The notes under the pieces were generated by a model. It saw only the letters and a program-made list of their open reading frames with translations, did not search any database and was not told the DNA's origin. The position numbers were made by a program, and so were the translations under genes. Positions 59,900 through 64,000 of a stretch of 64,000 bases of DNA are shown here, piece after piece; within the stretch, counting starts at the first letter, position 1, and every line of letters starts with the position of its first letter. The DNA lies in NCBI GenBank assembly GCA_026874595.1, contig CM049309.1, forward strand, positions 48,720,079 to 48,784,078, in the 5' to 3' direction. Source of the stretch: Sipunculus nudus (Eukaryota; Annelida; Sipuncula; Golfingiida; Sipunculidae).

Positions 59900-60409
59900 A
59901 TAAGGAACTGGTTGTGAAGAAATCCTTTCCCTGCAATACAAAGGGGGCTTTAAATACACCAGCGGCGTGGGCATAAATATAGTAGAGAGGGTTGTATAAT
60001 AAAATATATTGGATGAGAATTGTCTCATGGCAGATTACATGAACATGAATTTTCTGTAGGTAAAGGACTTCATGGAATAATTAATATTTTGTTTTGCGCA
60101 TGTGCAATGTAAACAGAAGGTGTTTCCTTGGACTGTGTAAAATTTTGAATTTGAAGTTTGACAGTTGAGGTAAGTGTTCCCGGCCGTCAAACAACGTCCC
60201 ACAGGTTTGCTTGTGAAGAAACGACCTCTTGCGGAAGAGTGACCAACTAGAAGACAGATGGCTTATTCTACGTCCACGGTTGTGTTACGCATATCTGCAT
60301 CACGATCCTGAACCCTTGGCAGAAGTAAAATATCAGTTGATAATAAGTTTCATCACTTTTAAGTTGTTATTCCATGTGTAGTTAGGCCTGAGAAAGAGTA
60401 ATGAGGCAT

Positions 60410-60765
60410 TGCAGTGATGTAGTCGAGTACACACCATCCGAGTCCGATTCCAAGTCCGAATCCTTGAGTTTCGAGTCCAAGTCCACCCTTTCGAGTCCGA
60501 GTGATATGAAACCCCGAGTCCAAATCTGAGTCCGGGTCCAATGAAAATCACCTTATTAAAAAAATTAAATGGAAATTTGAGAGTTTCATGTTTGTTTTTG
60601 TGTTAGTATATATTATAGTTTATACACATGCTTTGACTTGAATGTTTAATAACATTTAGCTCCCAATGCGGGGCTAAAACTTGGTAGTCTAATTTTGTAA
60701 TATTCTATTTGTAGTTCGCACATGTATGTAAGTCTTTATAGTCCAAGTCCGGACTTGAGGCCTGT
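60410..60765. repeat. GAGTCC-rich degenerate repeat
   Basis: Dense GAGTCC and AAGTCC words (for example TCGAGTCCAAGTCCACC) at 60420-60540, and GTCCAAGTCCGGACTTGAGG at about 60740. Similar words occur at about 56195-56530. The minus-strand frames here only read the repeat. Ends are not defined. Confidence 0.45.
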
Positions 60766-61114
60766 ATCACAATGACAAGGTAAGCTTTGATAAAAGTAAT
60801 GAACTGTTTGTATTTTCTGACTATATTGATAACTAATTCAGTCACAAGAAGGACAAATAGGCGGCGCCAGTCACAGCTGAAATATGGATAACAGCAACAG
60901 TAACATAATAATATTCTTAATACTTATATAATGCTAATGATTCCTGCAGTTCTTGCAATATTTAGTTGGTACATATGTTACAGGAAATTCTGTTATATGC
61001 ACACTCGTATATAAATAAACATATGCTCATATTTAGAGATAAGGAACATTGTATGTCTTTGCAAGTGCGCAAGTTTGCAAATAATAAGTCAAATGTCTTT
61101 TTGTTTTACTTCCT

Positions 61115-62984
61115 TTATTTCACAGGGTTGTTGATTTTTTTATTTAAAAAAAATAAAAAAATCGATTTATTTGATTTAAATCAGATTTTTATGATTTAAA
61201 TCGATTTTTTATATTTTTTTTAAATTAACAAATTAAAGTCATAATATACAGAATGTAAGCTATATAAAACAATGATAGTGGTCAAGCACACTTTTGGACA
61301 TCGTTTATTGTGATATTTGACAGAATATTCCACTAAAGAAAGGATTTTAGCTCTGCTGACTATAAGTAATCTGAGCTATAGTCATTGTCCATGTCCGTTG
61401 TCCATCCGGCCGGCCGTTAACAGGTCCCGTTTTGAAACCATTGGACCTACGAATCTACCATATCAAAACTGGGTCACTAGGTCTTAGGTCCCCAAGATAT
61501 TAAGGAAAAGCCTAAATTTTTCATTTAAAACCCACTGTTACAATTGAAGTCTGCCTAATGTCAAAACCACTGATCTTTTTTTATCAGTTTTAATATACAT
61601 ATTCTTCTGCCCACACATAATGCAGTTTGTAAAAAATTAGGAAATATAATTACCCATTTAACATGAGAATTGCTGAAGCTAGAGACTTTTTTTTCAGGGA
61701 TAAAACTTTATTTAATCAACATTCAATTGTGTACATAAAATTAGATCTGATTTTTGCCAATATCTTAAGTTATTAGCATTAATAATAATTTGGTACCTTA
61801 AATTTTGTCCAACTTTGGCCAAGGCACCTTTTATCCTTGTACGCACTGTTGATTTAATTTTTCACAGCATGTATACATAAGGATTTAATTTTTTTAAATC
61901 TGTTTTTTTCAAAGGGATTGTTTGAAAAGAGTAGGTTTTATTCAAGTTTTGAGACACAATGTCAAGTACTGTTTACATCAGCCAGCCCAGTGTAACAGTG
62001 GTGTCTAGTGGGTGATGTTATGTATCACTCTTCACTCCAGGCAGCTTAGCTTTGCTGGGCTTCAACTAGGTCCAGCTTGGCTTCCCCTCTGCACCCCTCC
62101 CGCTCCCCCCAGTACTCTTACTGTGTACATTTATTGTGCCCACAAAGTGATGTATTTGCTATAAAAGTGTGGAGCATTCCAAAAATACCTCTTGCCAGGC
62201 ATACTACTGGTACATTCAATTAAGAATTTGGGCACAATTTCCTGGAATTAAATCTTTAAACTGTATTTAGAATTATTAGTTACATTTTCATATTTATTTT
62301 ATCATATATATCCTTTGGAATAACTCTTAGCCCAATAACCTGTTTCCCTTATTGCATGATTAAATGGTTTAAAGTGTAGATTACAGAATAAAATATATAC
62401 TTATTAGATTTTCTTTATGCTCATTTGAAGATGTTCAATTCTAAATTTTACAGTATTTTATTTAAGTCAATAAATGAAATGTGTATTATTATATAACAGA
62501 TGATCTCCACTTCCTTCCTTGTATTTTACAGGGTTTCATATATTCCTAGTGGGCATTTTAAACATGTATTACTTTCACATAGTTAAAATACAGATAGCTT
62601 TACAAATATTTGATCATGAGAGGCTCCTGAATCTCAAATTTAATGTAGTCTAAAATGTGCCATCTGGTGTTTGTGTTGCATTCATATATTTAGTATTTAT
62701 TGGTTTTGCATTTATATCAGTGAAAATAAAAACAATGCTGTTAAATCAGACTTTAAGAGGGTGTAACATTCCTTTAAAGTGTCTCTAAAGCACTAGTTAT
62801 AAAAATGAAAATGATTGAATTAAAAATATTTGTAAAAAAAAGAATAGAAAAATAGAAAATAACTAATTTTTTTTTATAAAAGTTGATTTATATCAGTGAT
62901 TAAAAAAAATCAAGTGATTTAAATCGCGATTTTAATCGGCGATATAAATCAACGTGATTTAAATCAAACAACCCTGTTATTTCT
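61115..62984. mobile_element. 1.85-kb hAT-like element with a nested repeat
   Basis: CAGGGTTGTTGATTT starts at 61123. The right end, on the minus strand from 62976, reads CAGGGTTGTTTGATTTAAAT. Flanks TTATTTCA (61115-61122) and TTATTTCT (62977-62984) agree at 7 of 8 bases, as for an 8-bp hAT duplication. Both subterminal zones are built of GATTTAAATC palindromes. A TTTTAGCTC-type repeat lies inside from 61345. No transposase frame. Confidence 0.8.
61345..62040 (+). mobile_element. TTTTAGCTC-type dispersed repeat, copy 3, nested
   Basis: Begins TTTTAGCTCTGCTGACTATA, then GTCC-rich words, then a body that matches the minus strand of the copy at 3500-4937 (for example GTCTGCCTAATGTCAAAACC and GGTACCTTAAATTTTGTCCA). 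It lies wholly within the hAT-like element at 61115-62984, so it inserted after or was carried by it. The right limit is approximate. Confidence 0.7.
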
Positions 62985-64000
62985 TTATTTGATCAACCTT
63001 GCTTTGACGAGTAACTAACTATAATAAAGATTAAAAAAAAAACTGTTCTTACTTATATTGAGAAAAATGGAAAACATAATTTTGATTAGCAGTCGATTAT
63101 CACTGATGTAATTAACATTCTTATTAAAAGATAAAAATTTGGTAATGTTGACCGAAATGGTTTCTGAGTAGATATGAAATCTTGTATGCAAACAAGTAAA
63201 ATCGTATCGAAGCAGGGACATCTGACAATATCGATACGATACGATATCAGACTTTTATCACAATGCACCGTATAGTATTGTTAGAGTTCGACCATATGCG
63301 GTCACTTGTATGCGTGTTCTATAATCGCAACGATACACGAACATATGGACACCGTCGTGCCGATTCCAGCTGCACGGCTGCAAGTTCTTACAAGTAAAAG
63401 CTGTATTTAGAACAGATGGTTCGTTCACTAAATCGGGATGTTGCCAGCTTTGGGCCATTTGGTCTCCACTTTCATCAAACTGACGTCTCACGAGCTCTGT
63501 GGAGACAACCATTCCGGCCTAATGGATATCTGTACAAACAGCTTAGTGTCTACAAAACTGTGGCGAGGAAAGATGCATGTGAATTCTCAATACTCCTCGG
63601 ATAACAGGTGTTACAAATAAAAGCAGACAACATAAAATTTATAGTGGCATCTCAGTTTTAACCCTTAACAGGCCACCGTGGATGTATTATATGTGAAGTC
63701 TAGACTTGTAACCCACACGGTGTTCAGAAAACGAGAGATATGTGAACACTTTTTTTTGCATTTTATTGCTACTGTCGATCACTTAATCAGACTACAGAGA
63801 TTCAACAACCAGATGGAAGCCGACACCTTTTAACAGTGAGCCTGAGACACATTGCATTATGGGAAGGAGGAAATGGCATTCATATTGCATCTTCCGGTAT
63901 TGTCAGCGATGTGTTTCCTTGATTCAATCAGCGCTTCCTCCATGAATCTGATAGTCTAAGTTTTAGAGAATCAGTAAAAAGAGACACGGCTTCTAAACCC
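62985..64000. other. Gene-free right end
   Basis: No exon or RNA gene supported. Overlapping short frames on both strands at 63258-63620 show no domain or splice-consistent similarity. Confidence 0.4.

Noticed and set aside
60333-60551. Arg/Thr-rich minus-strand frame
   Set aside because: It is a reading of GAGTCC-type degenerate repeats.

Overview
This is AT-rich metazoan nuclear DNA. It has kilobase-scale introns with GT/AG borders, many microsatellites and minisatellites, long G or C runs, and a dense layer of non-autonomous DNA transposons. Ends of the types 'TTTTAGCTCAGCTGA' and 'CAGGGGCGGAT', and GGAC/GTCC-rich internal tracts, are typical of mollusc and other lophotrochozoan genomes, so a mollusc is the best guess. 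This is an inference from repeat style and protein similarity; no species can be named.

Three protein-coding genes can be supported. (1) On the minus strand, the first two coding exons (19621-19212 and 13628-13507) of a Src-family tyrosine kinase of Src42A/FRK-like type. They encode a lipidated N-terminus, the SH3 domain and the start of the SH2 domain, joined by a clean phase-2 splice. The rest of SH2 and the kinase domain were not found and probably lie beyond base 1. (2) On the minus strand, 30731-26904, one uninterrupted 1275-codon gene: signal peptide, two MAM domains, then a complete zinc (M1) aminopeptidase with no membrane anchor. (3) On the plus strand, 32534-43873, the spliceosomal protein U2A' (SNRPA1) in eight coding exons with consistent phases, 250 residues in total. 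I assembled it exon by exon, because most exons are too short to stand out as open reading frames.

Layout. 1-13.5 kb: no exon found, possibly Src intron; two blocks of a GGTACCACC minisatellite flank a 4.4-kb interval with inverted ends and TTA direct repeats; then a tRNA-derived SINE and a mariner-type MITE. 13.5-19.6 kb: Src exons and a 5.6-kb intron. 19.6-20.1 kb: Src promoter with ETS, CRE and CCAAT motifs. 20-26.9 kb: gene-free, with TA arrays, a decayed pogo/Tigger fragment and a 124-bp foldback element. 26.9-30.7 kb: aminopeptidase. 32.4-45.4 kb: U2A' with an NRF1-type promoter palindrome and repeat-filled introns. 45.4-64 kb: no convincing gene; several hAT-like elements with terminal inverted repeats and target-site duplications, one carrying a 156-bp tandem array with three-unit higher-order structure and another containing a nested element; several minisatellites; and a tandem array closed by about 60-bp inverted arms.

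The three genes have no evident shared pathway; they are separate transcription units. The most unusual items are the MAM-MAM-M1 aminopeptidase on one exon, the hAT-like element with its internal satellite, and the foldback minisatellite at 59.4-59.9 kb.
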